Assembly (NCBI RefSeq): GCF_004363235.1
Contig: NZ_SNYW01000008.1
Coordinates: forward strand, 62,001-126,000
DNA: 64,000 nucleotides
Direction of reading: 5' to 3'
DNA from: Dongia mobilis
GTDB taxonomy: Bacteria > Pseudomonadota > Alphaproteobacteria > Dongiales > Dongiaceae
Both the position numbers and the translations under genes were made by a program. Shown here piece after piece: positions 37,895 through 46,574 of the stretch. The notes below the pieces were generated by a model, which was given only the letters and a program-made list of their open reading frames with translations, made no database searches and was not told the DNA's origin. Numbering within the stretch: position 1 is the stretch's first letter; each line of letters opens with the position of its first letter.

Positions 37895-38737
37895 TCATGC
37901 CGTGTGGCGGTCGCCCTTGATATAGGCGCCGGGCGTTTCGCCCATGGTCTTGCGGAACATGGTGATGAAGGTGCTGGGATTGGCAAAGCCCAGTTCCAGC
38001 GCCACGTTCTTCACCGCATGGCCGTTGGCGAGCAGGGTGAGGCTTTTCAGCACCCGCATCTGCTCGCGCCAGCGATGGAAGGTCATGCCGGTCTCGGCCA
38101 TGAACAGGCGTTCGATGGTGCGGTCGCTGGCACCCACCACCTTGGCCCATTCCTTGAGTGAGCGCCGGTCGGCGGGATCGCCGGTCAGCGCCTGGCAGAT
38201 CGGCTTCAGGCGCCGGTCGCGCGGATAGGGCAGGTGCAGATCGCTGGTGGGCTGCGCCACGATCTGGTCGAGCAGCACTTCGGTGATATGCGCCATCGGT
38301 GTTCCCGGCCGGTAGAGGGCCGGGTCGGGCGGCCCGATGGCGACATGCGCCGCCAGGACCAGCTCGCGCAGCAAGGGGGTGACGGCGAGCGCGAAGGGCC
38401 GGGTCGGCAGATTGGCGCGCGCATCCTGTGCCACGTAGACCGTGCGCATCGCCGCCGCCTGGTTGATCAGAATCTCGTGCTCGATGCCGCCCGGCACCCA
38501 GATGCCGCGATTGGGCGGCGCCACCCATTGCCCGTGTTCCGTCTCCACCGTCATGACGCCGGAGATGCAGTAGATCAGCTGCGCCTTGCGGTGCGCATGA
38601 CGCTCGATCTGCCAATCGGTCGGGTAGTCGATCGGCACGATCATGGCCGGCACCGGCACGGCATCGACATCGAACCAGCGGGCATCGATCTCCTCGCGGA
38701 TCGCGGTCGGAAACTTGCTGGGGTCGAAGGCTTCCAT
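37895..38737 (-). CDS. AraC-family regulator with N-terminal cupin
   Basis: 280 residues from ATG 38737; a GTG at 38746 is better placed relative to the GGAGAG site and may be the true start. The cupin domain (WQIERHAHRKAQLIYCISGVM ... PPNRGIWVPGGIEHEI) is followed by a C-terminal double HTH (VVGASDRTIERLFMAETGM, then NVALELGFANPSTFITMFRKTMGETP). It is divergent from the oxidase-decarboxylase cluster across 231 bp, so it most likely regulates that cluster or its ligand export. Confidence 0.92.
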   Translation of the reverse strand: MEAFDPSKFPTAIREEIDARWFDVDAVPVPAMIVPIDYPTDWQIERHAHRKAQLIYCISGVMTVETEHGQWVAPPNRGIWVPGGIEHEILINQAAAMRTVYVAQDARANLPTRPFALAVTPLLRELVLAAHVAIGPPDPALYRPGTPMAHITEVLLDQIVAQPTSDLHLPYPRDRRLKPICQALTGDPADRRSLKEWAKVVGASDRTIERLFMAETGMTFHRWREQMRVLKSLTLLANGHAVKNVALELGFANPSTFITMFRKTMGETPGAYIKGDRHTA

Positions 38738-38968
38738 CGGTAGCACGCGGGGTCTCTCCTGCTGCCGCCGGCATTGCGCCGGGCCAAGTGTCACCACCCG
38801 ATCGAGTGTGCCGCGCCGCTGCCGGTGATGCAACTTCCGCCTATTTTACGGCTGAATCACGACACTCGGCGTACTATCGCATTTTGCCCGCATAGGTTGT
38901 GGCAGGTTACTTGACCACACGCTATGGTAACACCTGCTTCGCGACCGTTCCACCAGCAGGAGAATGCC

Positions 38969-40471
38969 ATGAGCGTGACAGCAGCGACGCAATCACCCCA
39001 TCCAGCCACCAGTCGGATCGCGCGCACGGCCATCGAATCGTTCGCCCGGCTCCCCTTCAACGACGAAGCGCAGGCAGATGAGCTGCAGATCGACGGTAAT
39101 CCCTTCCGCCGTCCGAGCCGGGCCAAGGACCTGCCCTTCATCCCGCTCGGCAAACCGCTGCCGCTTGGCCAGCTCGCCGGCAATTCGGCATTGGCGCTGC
39201 ATCGCCTGCTCCTCAACATCTATGAAGCGGACCAGCTCGTACTGCCCGTAGCCGCCGGTGACGCAACTGCCTGGGACGGTTTCGATGCCTTCTATGGGCC
39301 CGCGGCGATTGCCAGGGGCGAGCGGGCAAGGCCCTGTCTCGAACACATCCTCTTCGCCGCACTCGATGACGAGATCGAGATCAGCGGCAATTGGCAGGAC
39401 GCGACGCTCGGCGCCTATTTCGACGACTTCCTGGCCGAGGAGCGGCGCCAGGCCGGCGCACCGGCCGAGGCCGATCCGCTGCTGGCGGCGATTCTCGCCG
39501 CCGCCGACCCAACCGCCGCGGCGAAGCATTATCTGGTGCAGATGGCGCCCGACTTTCTCTCCGAGGCCTCGGCCATGGCGCGCCTCGCGCCGGGCGCCTA
39601 TGGCCCGCTGCAATCGGCCCTCTTCAATGTGCTGATCGACGAATACGGCGCCGCCGTGCACCGCGCCAAGCATTCGACCCTGTTCGAGGCGACGCTGGCC
39701 TCGCTCGGCCTCGATCCCAGGCCGCATTGCTACTGGCAATTCTACCAGCCCTCGGCGCTGATGCTGACCAACTACTTCCACTACATCACGCGCAACAAGG
39801 CGCATTTCTTCCGCTATCTGGGGGCGCTGTTCTACACCGAATCGACCCTGGTCAACGTCACCGCGCGCCAGAGCGCGCTGCTGGAACGCGTCTTCGGCAA
39901 TGCCGTCGACACGCGCTATTTCGACGAGCACCACCATATCGACCGCCATCACAGCGAGATGGTGCGCCACCGCCTGATCGAGCCCGCCATCGCCGCCTAT
40001 GGCCAGCGCGCCATCCGGGGCGTGCTCAGGGGTTTCGAGGAACTGCGCCTGCTGCAGCGCCTCGCCGATCAGGACATGGCGGACCAGCTTCTCTGGGCAG
40101 GGCGGCTCACGCCCAATGCGCCGGATGTCGCCGCGCATGTATCGCGCTGGCGCGCGGCGCAGGCAGAGGGATCAGGTAACTCCTTCCCGTCCGAAACCTT
40201 CCACGAAGCGCTGGACGAACGCTCGACCACCCATATTCATCCCGATGACCGGCTCCTCGTGCTGGAATCGGGTGAGATGGATTTCTTCCCGCTCTGCGGC
40301 GTCACGCTCCGCCTCCGCGCCGGCGATTGCCTCCTCATTCCGCAGGGCCGTCTGCACGGCTCCATCGTGCGCTCGGCCAGCTCGACCTATCACCAGCCGA
40401 TCCTGACGCCGCAGGAAGCCGCGCCACTCTGGCGGCCCGGCCCGGAAATGAATGCGGGGGCTCGATCATGA
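38969..40471 (+). CDS. Haem-oxygenase-like diiron oxidase fused to a cupin
   Basis: 500 residues from ATG 38969, with GGAG 6 bases upstream. Residues ~60-395 are all-helical and match the iron-containing redox (HDO) family. Candidate ligands are Glu225-x5-His231 (DEYGAAVHRAKHS), Glu291 (YTEST), and His321-x3-Asp325-x2-His328 (EHHHIDRHH), the last pattern as in SznF-type enzymes. Residues ~420-475 form a cupin (THIHPDDRLLVLESGEM, GDCLLIPQGRLHGS). Known HDOs oxidise, cleave or N-oxygenate amino acids and fatty acids. The substrate is unknown. It is the first of four overlapping or closely spaced genes. Confidence 0.85.
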   Translation: MSVTAATQSPHPATSRIARTAIESFARLPFNDEAQADELQIDGNPFRRPSRAKDLPFIPLGKPLPLGQLAGNSALALHRLLLNIYEADQLVLPVAAGDATAWDGFDAFYGPAAIARGERARPCLEHILFAALDDEIEISGNWQDATLGAYFDDFLAEERRQAGAPAEADPLLAAILAAADPTAAAKHYLVQMAPDFLSEASAMARLAPGAYGPLQSALFNVLIDEYGAAVHRAKHSTLFEATLASLGLDPRPHCYWQFYQPSALMLTNYFHYITRNKAHFFRYLGALFYTESTLVNVTARQSALLERVFGNAVDTRYFDEHHHIDRHHSEMVRHRLIEPAIAAYGQRAIRGVLRGFEELRLLQRLADQDMADQLLWAGRLTPNAPDVAAHVSRWRAAQAEGSGNSFPSETFHEALDERSTTHIHPDDRLLVLESGEMDFFPLCGVTLRLRAGDCLLIPQGRLHGSIVRSASSTYHQPILTPQEAAPLWRPGPEMNAGARS

Positions 40472-41931
40472 GCTGCCCCGGCCAGGCCGGCACCCGCTTC
40501 CCGGAATGCGCCCCGGCCGAGATGACAAGCCTGCTGCAGGAGGCGGCCGCGGCGATCGTCGCCCGCATCGCGACGCCGGCCGCCGCCACCGTGCCGGGGC
40601 TCGATCGCGGCGCCATCGAGGCGCTGCTGCCCAGGGCGGCACCGCGTCGCGGCGGCGGGGCCGCACGACTGCGCACCATCCTGCTGGACGAGTTCCTGCC
40701 CACCTTGCGCGACTATCGCCATCCGCTGCATCTCGGCCACCAGCGCCCGGCGCCCGGCTTCGCCAGCCTCTATGCCGACCTGGCCGCCGCCGCCTTCAAT
40801 CCCAGCGTCACCATGTTCGAGGGCGGGCCCTATGCGGTCGCGGTGGAGGGCCGCGTCCTCGCCTGGATGAAAGAACTGGCCGGCTATCCCGCGGACGCCG
40901 TGGCGACCCTGGTCAATGGCGGGGCTGAATCCAACCTGACCGCACTCATGGTGGCGCGCGACCAGGCCATCGCGGCGGGGGCCGCGCACGGGGATCTCCG
41001 CATCCTCGCCGGCGAACATGCGCATTACAGCATCGCCCGCGCCCGCCATGTGCTGGGCCTGCCGGCGGAAGCCCTCGTCGCCATTCCGTCGCGTGCCGAT
41101 CTCGCGATGGATGTTGCCGCCCTCGCCGCCACGGCCGCGCGTGAACAGTCGGGCGGGCACCGCATCATGGCGATCGTGGCAGCGGCGGGTGCCACCGCCA
41201 ATGGCGCCTTCGACGATCTCCGCGCCCAGCGCGCCATCGCCGATCGCCACGGCGCCTGGTTCCATGTCGATGCGGCCCATGGCGGTGCCGCCCTGCTTGC
41301 GCCGCGCCTTGCGCCGCTGGTGGCGGGAATCGAGGCGGCGGATTCCCTGGTCATCGACCCGCACAAGATGTTCTTCGTCAGCGCCCCCTGCTCGGTACTG
41401 CTGTGCCGCCGGCGCGGCGCCTTCGCCGCCTCGCTCGGCATCGGGCTGGAGCATGCCGATTACGTGATACCTGATCCGCAGACTTCCCTCATGCAATCGG
41501 ATGGCGACGAGCCGCTGCGCTGGACGCTGGCCTGCACGCGCTTCTTCGCCGCCTTCCGCCTCTATGCCGCCATTGCCGCCTATGGGCTGGACGGGCTCGG
41601 CGTCAGGGTCGAGCGCTGCTGTGCCGCAGCCGGCGATCTCGCCGAGATCCTGCGCGGCGCGGACGATTTCGAGCTCCTCGCCGATCCCGCCTTCAACATG
41701 GTCTGCTTCCGCCACCTGCCGCCGGGCTGTGCCGATGCGGACGCTCACAATCGCCGCCTGCGCCGGCAGATCGCCGCCGGGCCGGAGGCCTATCTCACCG
41801 GCTGCCTGGCGCGCGGCGCCTATTGGCTGCGGGCGCAGATCATGAGCCCCAACACCGACCGGGCGGCACTCGCGCGGCTGCCCGAGATCATCCGCCGCAA
41901 CGCAGCCGAGCTCAAAGGGAGGAAAGCATGA
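40468..41931 (+). CDS. PLP-dependent group II amino-acid decarboxylase
   Basis: 487 residues. ATG 40468 overlaps the previous stop (ATGA). The group II fold shows PLP-stacking His184/His186 (GEHAHYSIARARHVLGL), Asp268 in FHVDAAHGGAA and the Schiff-base Lys300 in DPHKMFFV. It would decarboxylate an amino acid to an amine. The family usually has HVDAAYGG; His replaces Tyr here. The specificity cannot be read from the sequence. Tight coupling to an HDO and a methyltransferase suggests an amine product built further in the same pathway. Confidence 0.92.
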   Translation: MSCPGQAGTRFPECAPAEMTSLLQEAAAAIVARIATPAAATVPGLDRGAIEALLPRAAPRRGGGAARLRTILLDEFLPTLRDYRHPLHLGHQRPAPGFASLYADLAAAAFNPSVTMFEGGPYAVAVEGRVLAWMKELAGYPADAVATLVNGGAESNLTALMVARDQAIAAGAAHGDLRILAGEHAHYSIARARHVLGLPAEALVAIPSRADLAMDVAALAATAAREQSGGHRIMAIVAAAGATANGAFDDLRAQRAIADRHGAWFHVDAAHGGAALLAPRLAPLVAGIEAADSLVIDPHKMFFVSAPCSVLLCRRRGAFAASLGIGLEHADYVIPDPQTSLMQSDGDEPLRWTLACTRFFAAFRLYAAIAAYGLDGLGVRVERCCAAAGDLAEILRGADDFELLADPAFNMVCFRHLPPGCADADAHNRRLRRQIAAGPEAYLTGCLARGAYWLRAQIMSPNTDRAALARLPEIIRRNAAELKGRKA

Positions 41932-42728
41932 ACGCAACCGAAGACAGCGAGGTCAAGCTGGCCGAGATGTGGTCGGTGAGCGGCCAGCTGCTGCACACCC
42001 CCGCCTACCGCGCCCGCCATGCCGGCCTGCTGGCGGCGGCTCTGGGCGATCGCGACGCCGCCATCCTCGATGCCGCCTGCGGCACCGGCTTCCCGCTGCT
42101 CGAGCTCATCGGCCTCGGCTTCCGCCACCTCACCGGCAGCGATGCCGATCCTGATCTATTGGCGCGCTGCCGGCAGCGCCTTGCCGCCTATCCGCGCCTG
42201 CGCGCCCGCCAGCCGCGCCTGATCGAGGCCAGCTGGCAGCAATTGCCCGATCGCATTGCGGAAACCTTCGCCAACGTGCTCTGCGTCGATGCCGCCATCG
42301 GCTTCATGGATTCCTGGGTGACCGGCGAGATGCGCCAGGGTCCCGCCAACATCTTCGCCCGCGTCACCGAGGTCCTGCGCAACTTCCATGCGGTGACGGC
42401 GCCGGGCGGGCGCTTCTTCATCGGCCTGCAGAAGAACAACCACAAGGGCAACCGCTTCTATCCGATGAAGGTGGGGGCGATGGAACTGGACGGAATCACC
42501 GCCGAGGCGCATTGGCACATGACCTATGACTGGGAGCGGCGCATCAAGACCTGGCGCAATATCGTGCGCGTGGGGGCGCGCGAGTTCACCCAGACCCGGC
42601 ACTCCTATCTGTTCGATCTCGACGAGCTGGCCGGTTTCCTGCGCGATGCCGGTTTCGCCCGGGTCGCGCGCCTGCCGACACCGGATGATCTTTATGAGGA
42701 CATCCTGGTGGCACATCGTGCGGGCTGA
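41928..42728 (+). CDS. Class I SAM-dependent methyltransferase (GNMT-like)
   Basis: 266 residues. ATG 41928 overlaps the decarboxylase stop (ATGA). SAM motif I reads ILDAACGTGFPLLELIG. The rest resembles glycine/sarcosine N-methyltransferase-like enzymes (GRFFIGLQKNNHKGNRFYP, TYDWERRIKTWRNIVRVG, YLFDLDELAGFLRDAGF). It probably N-methylates the amine formed by the preceding gene, but this is inference from position and family. Confidence 0.85.
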   Translation: MNATEDSEVKLAEMWSVSGQLLHTPAYRARHAGLLAAALGDRDAAILDAACGTGFPLLELIGLGFRHLTGSDADPDLLARCRQRLAAYPRLRARQPRLIEASWQQLPDRIAETFANVLCVDAAIGFMDSWVTGEMRQGPANIFARVTEVLRNFHAVTAPGGRFFIGLQKNNHKGNRFYPMKVGAMELDGITAEAHWHMTYDWERRIKTWRNIVRVGAREFTQTRHSYLFDLDELAGFLRDAGFARVARLPTPDDLYEDILVAHRAG

Positions 42729-42734
42729 GGCGCC

Positions 42735-43136
42735 ATGAGCAGCCTCGTCCCACCGCCTAGCTTTCGCTTCCTGCGCTTCCGGGCGCCTGCGGCCGATACG
42801 ATCTGGCTCGGCGATGCGCGCGCCTTCCTGCTGGCGACGCCCGACGCCAGGCCGGCGCTGATCGACGGCATCTGCCCGCATCGCGGCGGACCGCTCGCCC
42901 TCGGCAGCTATGATTGCCGGACGCAGACGCTGCGCTGTCCCTGGCATGGGCGGCGGCATGCGCGTCGGCAATTGCTGGCGCGGGCCTGGCCAGCGATCCG
43001 CATCGGCAAGGACTGGGTCGTCGCCGTGCCGGGGACGGCTGGCAGCGGCATCTGCTTTGCCGGTGCCCGGGTCACGCTGTCAGCCGCCGCCGGGGCGCCG
43101 GGCGATTCCGACATCGGCCGACCGATCGCACCGTGA
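42735..43136 (+). CDS. Rieske [2Fe-2S] ferredoxin-like protein
   Basis: 133 residues. Rieske ligands: Cys47 and His49 (GICPHRGGPLALG) and Cys68 and His71 (RCPWHGRRH). No catalytic domain is attached, so it is an electron carrier. It starts 6 bp after the methyltransferase. The most likely partner is the haem-oxygenase-like diiron enzyme, which needs reducing equivalents. No matching reductase is in the cluster. Confidence 0.88.
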   Translation: MSSLVPPPSFRFLRFRAPAADTIWLGDARAFLLATPDARPALIDGICPHRGGPLALGSYDCRTQTLRCPWHGRRHARRQLLARAWPAIRIGKDWVVAVPGTAGSGICFAGARVTLSAAAGAPGDSDIGRPIAP

Positions 43137-43297
43137 AGTTCGACCAGGCGGTTGAAACGTGGCGGCGTTCTACAACCGTCTGGCCCAATCCCATGATCGA
43201 TTGTCGCAATCCCACGACCTTACAGGCTCGGGACCGGGCCGCCCCCATGCCAGTATCGATCGATGCTGGAAGCTGTATACAGACGCGGATCAAGCGC

Positions 43298-44251
43298 ATG
43301 AGTTCGACCGCCAACGGCACCGCCGCGGCGCAAGGCACCCGGGCGGGCGCCATGCCGGCGCGCCGGCGCGCCGGCATCCTGCTGGTGACCGGGGCGGCCC
43401 TGGCCTGGAGCAGCGCCGGTTTCTTCACCCGCGTGGTCGAAGCCGATCTCTGGAGCATGCTGGTCTGGCGCGGCGGCCTCGGTGCCCTCGTCCTTTTCGC
43501 TTTCCTGCGCCTACGCGACGGCCGCGACTGGCTGAAATGGTGGCGGCCATCGCTGCAGCCCCAAGGCCGCGCCTTCTGGACCGCCAGCCTGCTCGCGGCC
43601 CTCGCCATGGTCGCCTTCATCGCCGCCCTCGCCAACACCACCGTGGCCAAGGTCTCGCTGATCTATGCGGCGGTGCCCTTTGCCGCTGCCCTGCTCGCCT
43701 TTCTGCTGATCGGCGAAAAGCCGGGCCGCCGCGTCCTTGCCGCCAGCAGCATCGCCGCCCTTGGCATTGCCATCATGGTCGCACCAGGCCTGGTCGGCAT
43801 TTCCCTCGGCGCTGGAACAGGCCTGGGCGGCTCGCTCGGCGGCGACGCGCTCGCCCTGCTCATGACCCTGCTGATGGCGCTGCTCACCGTCCATGTCAGG
43901 CGCTATCCGGATATCCCCATCGTCGCGGTCGCGGCGGTCTCCTGCCTGTTGAGCGCGCTCATCGCACTCCCCTTCGCCGATCCCTTTGCCGTCCGCGCCG
44001 GCGACATCCCCTGGCTGTTGCTGTTCGGGCCAGTCACCACCGGCATCGGCTTCGTGCTCTACACGCAAGGGGCGCAGCGCCTGCCCTCAGCCGAGGCGGC
44101 GTTGCTCTCGGCGCTGGAAACGCCGCTGGCGCCGCTCTGGGTGTGGCTGGCCTTTGCCGAATTGCCGGACCTTGCCACCTTCCTCGGCGGCGGCCTTATC
44201 TTCGCGACGCTCATGATCTATATCTGGCGCGACCGCGCGGCGCCGGCCTGA
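43298..44251 (+). CDS. DMT-superfamily (EamA) transporter
   Basis: 317 residues from ATG 43298. There are ten hydrophobic segments in two EamA repeats (LLVTGAALAWSSAGFFTRVV ... VSLIYAAVPFAAALLAFLLIGEKPG; second repeat ... FGPVTTGIGFVLYTQGAQRLPSAEAALLSALETPLAPLW). The family exports or imports small metabolites and amines. It lies 161 bp after the Rieske gene, in the same direction, without a clear ribosome binding site. It is a plausible exporter for the pathway product. The preceding gap contains an 11-bp near-repeat (CAATCCCAYGA). Confidence 0.88.
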   Translation: MSSTANGTAAAQGTRAGAMPARRRAGILLVTGAALAWSSAGFFTRVVEADLWSMLVWRGGLGALVLFAFLRLRDGRDWLKWWRPSLQPQGRAFWTASLLAALAMVAFIAALANTTVAKVSLIYAAVPFAAALLAFLLIGEKPGRRVLAASSIAALGIAIMVAPGLVGISLGAGTGLGGSLGGDALALLMTLLMALLTVHVRRYPDIPIVAVAAVSCLLSALIALPFADPFAVRAGDIPWLLLFGPVTTGIGFVLYTQGAQRLPSAEAALLSALETPLAPLWVWLAFAELPDLATFLGGGLIFATLMIYIWRDRAAPA

Positions 44252-44480
44252 CGGCACGCATGACAATCATATGAACGTAAAACAGGATGCGCCGATGAGG
44301 CGCGATCCGTCACGCGACGGGCGGCAGCAGGACCGACAACACATCCTTAGGTACGTTGTCGGATTTCCGTTGTTGAATGGCGACAAAGAGACATCGCGAA
44401 TTCTTCTGTTCAGACCCCCACCCATACGATGCTGTATGGGCCGGCCATGATCCATTGCCGGCATTCACCTGGGGGCCAAG

Positions 44481-44912
44481 ATGCAAAAAAAAGCAAAGGT
44501 CGGAGACAAGAAGATCATCCGCCGTCTCGACATGAAGCGGTCCGTTCGCCGCGCGCGGCCGGCGGCCGGTATTTCTGGCGGAATCAATCCGCTTCTGGCG
44601 ATGCGGGAATTGCCGCGGATCTATGAACGCATGGGCGATTGCCTGCTGGACCGGATGCATCGCCATGCGGGCAATCCCGGCGTCACGCGCTCGCTCTCGC
44701 GCCAGCTCGACTGGGTCGGCACGCGGGCGCAGCTGGTCAACAGCTTCATCGCTGCCGGGGATGGCGCGCTCGGCTATCTCTGCGCCGAAAGCCTGTCGCC
44801 GGAACGGCTCGCCTCGCTGGTCGAACTGACCGCGCGGCATGTCGCCGAGGAGCGCCTGCCGGTGGCCCTGTTCCTGATGGAAAAGATCGACGAGGAACTG
44901 CGCCTCGCCTGA
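44481..44912 (+). CDS. Hypothetical protein (143 aa)
   Basis: The N-terminus is strongly basic (MQKKAKVGDKKIIRRLDMKR). The rest is helical: LAMRELPRIYERMGDCLLDRM, GVTRSLSRQLDWVGTRAQLVNSF and a C-terminal LTARHVAEERLPVALFLMEKI. A G-rich stretch (GGGGGCC) lies 4 bases before the start. No family is recognised. It is followed by a 15-bp minisatellite that runs into the xthA stop. Confidence 0.6.
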   Translation: MQKKAKVGDKKIIRRLDMKRSVRRARPAAGISGGINPLLAMRELPRIYERMGDCLLDRMHRHAGNPGVTRSLSRQLDWVGTRAQLVNSFIAAGDGALGYLCAESLSPERLASLVELTARHVAEERLPVALFLMEKIDEELRLA

Positions 44913-44944
44913 AGTACCCGGCGTGGCGCGGCACTCCCGCCAGT

Positions 44945-45019
44945 GCGGGCAGTGCAACTGCGGGCGGTGCAAACGGGGCCAGGGCAATCGGGGGCAGCGC
45001 AACCGGGGACGGCGATCAA
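44945..45019. repeat. 15-bp minisatellite, five degenerate units
   Basis: Units at 44945, 44960, 44975, 44990 and 45005. The first is GCGGGCAGTGCAACT and the later ones keep the G-rich / GCAA(C/T) frame with substitutions. It lies between two stop codons and overlaps the first bases of the xthA stop side. Confidence 0.8.
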
Positions 45020-45816
45020 TCCAGGTCGACGATCACCGCGACATGGTCGGATGGCTGGGTCCAGCCGCGCATGTCCTTGAGGATGGTGGCATGGCGCACA
45101 CGCTTGGCCAGTGACGGCGTCACCCAGATATGGTCCAGGCGCCGGCCGCGGTCGTTCTTCGTCCAGTCGGCCGAGCGATAGCTCCACCACGAATACAATT
45201 TGACCGGCGGCGGCGTCACCTGGCGCACGGCGTCGACCCATTTCCCGGCCTGCTGCACGGCGGCGAGCTTCTCCACCTCGATCGGTGTGTGGCTGACCAC
45301 CGAGAGCAGCTGCTTGTGCGACCAGACATCCTCCTCCAGCGGCGCGATGTTGAGGTCGCCCACCAGGATCGCCTTGCCCTTGGCCGATCCGCCGGCCCTG
45401 GGTGCCGCCGCAAAATGATCCCGCATCTCGTCGAGGAATTGCAGCTTGTGGGCGAATTTCGCATTCGCCGCCGGGTCGGGGATGTCGCCGCCGGCCGGGA
45501 CATAGAAATTGTGGAGTTCGACATCGCCCGGCAGCACGACGCGGGCATGGCGGCAATCGCCCTTGCCGCACCAATCGGTGGGGTCGAGCTCGCGGAACGG
45601 CAGCTTCGACAGCGTCGCGACGCCGTTATAGCCCTTCATGCCGTGGAAGCGCACATGCGGATAGCCCAGCGCGTGGAGATCGGCCAAGGGAAAGAGGCTG
45701 TCCTCCACCTTGATCTCCTGCAGGCAGATGACGTCGGGACCCTCCTGCTGCACCAGGCGGCGCAGCAAATCGAGGCGCAGGCGCAGCGAATTGATGTTCC
45801 AGGTGGCGACGCGCAT
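45016..45816 (-). CDS. xthA: Exodeoxyribonuclease III
   Basis: 266 residues from ATG 45816 (MRVATWNINSLRLRLD). The frame is open to 46077 but that part overlaps another gene's region and lacks similarity. EEP-fold residues are seen: Asn8, Glu34 (CLQEIKVED), the VGDLNIAP loop and the C-terminal catalytic SDHVAVIVDLD. It cleaves AP sites and 3' blocking groups in base-excision repair. Confidence 0.97.
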   Translation of the reverse strand: MRVATWNINSLRLRLDLLRRLVQQEGPDVICLQEIKVEDSLFPLADLHALGYPHVRFHGMKGYNGVATLSKLPFRELDPTDWCGKGDCRHARVVLPGDVELHNFYVPAGGDIPDPAANAKFAHKLQFLDEMRDHFAAAPRAGGSAKGKAILVGDLNIAPLEEDVWSHKQLLSVVSHTPIEVEKLAAVQQAGKWVDAVRQVTPPPVKLYSWWSYRSADWTKNDRGRRLDHIWVTPSLAKRVRHATILKDMRGWTQPSDHVAVIVDLD

Positions 45817-45971
45817 GACGTGATTTCCGGCGCTGTTGAGGACGCTTCTTCCTGACACGCCGAATCGTTCGCCGTCCAGCAAATGACGACCCATGCATAC
45901 CGCGATAAAGTCTTCGCTTCCGCCAAGGGCAGGTTGCGCACCAGCATTTCCGGAGAGAGGTTGATGGAGCT

Positions 45972-46349
45972 GTGACGCGGGATCCGATTGAAACGGCGCG
46001 CCGGCTTCGCCGCGACATGACCGCCGCGGAGAAAGAGCTCTGGCGCGCAATCCGCAACCACCAACTCGAAAATGCACACTTCCGGCGGCAGTTTCCGATC
46101 GGTCCCTATGTTGCGGATTTCTGCTGCCGCCGGGCCAGACTGGTGATCGAGGTGGATGGCGGACAACATGCCGACAATCTGCGCGACGACCGGCGCTCGC
46201 GCTATCTCGCGACGCAGGGCTACCGCGTGCTGCGCTTCTGGAACAATGACGTAATCGAGAATATCGGAGGCGTCGTAGAGAAGATTCGCGCTGACCTTCG
46301 GCTGCACGACCCCCACCCTAACCCTCCCCCTGAAGGGAGAGGGGATTAG
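45972..46349 (+). CDS. DUF559 endonuclease-like protein with a REP-encoded tail
   Basis: 125 residues. The DUF559 (Vsr-like PD-(D/E)xK) core reads PIGPYVADFCCRRARLVIEVDGGQH, then DRRSRYLATQGYRVLRFWNNDV. The last ~14 residues (HDPHPNPPPEGRGD) are encoded by the left arm of the repeat at 46311-46423. The original stop was probably lost when the repeat inserted. It is divergent from xthA. Confidence 0.85.
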   Translation: MTRDPIETARRLRRDMTAAEKELWRAIRNHQLENAHFRRQFPIGPYVADFCCRRARLVIEVDGGQHADNLRDDRRSRYLATQGYRVLRFWNNDVIENIGGVVEKIRADLRLHDPHPNPPPEGRGD

Positions 46350-46423
46350 CGGCGGGATACGACGAGCGCGTGCGCCCGCTTGCCCCCTCTCCCCGCTGGC
46401 GGGGGGAGGGTTAGGGTGGGGGG
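46311..46423. repeat. Large REP-like inverted repeat
   Basis: The left arm (46311-46344) starts CCCCACCCTAACCCTCCCCC and the right arm (46383-46423) ends GGGGGGAGGGTTAGGGTGGGG, its inverse complement with small gaps. Each arm also contains a small hairpin (CCCCCTGAAGGGAG; CCCCGCTGGCGGGG). Related pieces lie at 14001-14032 and 63525-63570. Confidence 0.85.
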
Positions 46424-46453
46424 TGATGCCAAATATGTGGTCTTATGAACCAG

Positions 46454-46491
46454 AAAAAGTGAACGCCCGGCCAGGGGAGGACCGGGCGTTC
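46454..46491 (-). terminator. Intrinsic terminator on the minus strand
   Basis: GAACGCCCGG (46461-46470) pairs perfectly with CCGGGCGTTC (46482-46491). On the minus strand it is followed by ACTTTTT (46454-46460). It ends the short transcript unit at 46500-46610. Confidence 0.8.
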
Positions 46492-46499
46492 GTTACTCC

Positions 46500-46574
46500 T
46501 CATCGGAGTCCGGTTACGGTGGGGGAGACCGCTTCCGGTGCGACTGCCGCCATTGCAGCGACCGTCATTCGCAT
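46500..46574 (-). CDS. Very short ORF or small RNA before a terminator
   Basis: A 24-codon ORF (start MRMTVAAMAAVAPEAV) ends just before a strong minus-strand terminator. No ribosome binding site is seen. A promoter-like TTGAAT / 18 bp / TCTAGA element lies just upstream, so the transcript would start near the ATG (leaderless mRNA) or be a ~120-nt small RNA. The function is unknown. Confidence 0.35.
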   Translation of the reverse strand: MRMTVAAMAAVAPEAVSPTVTGLR

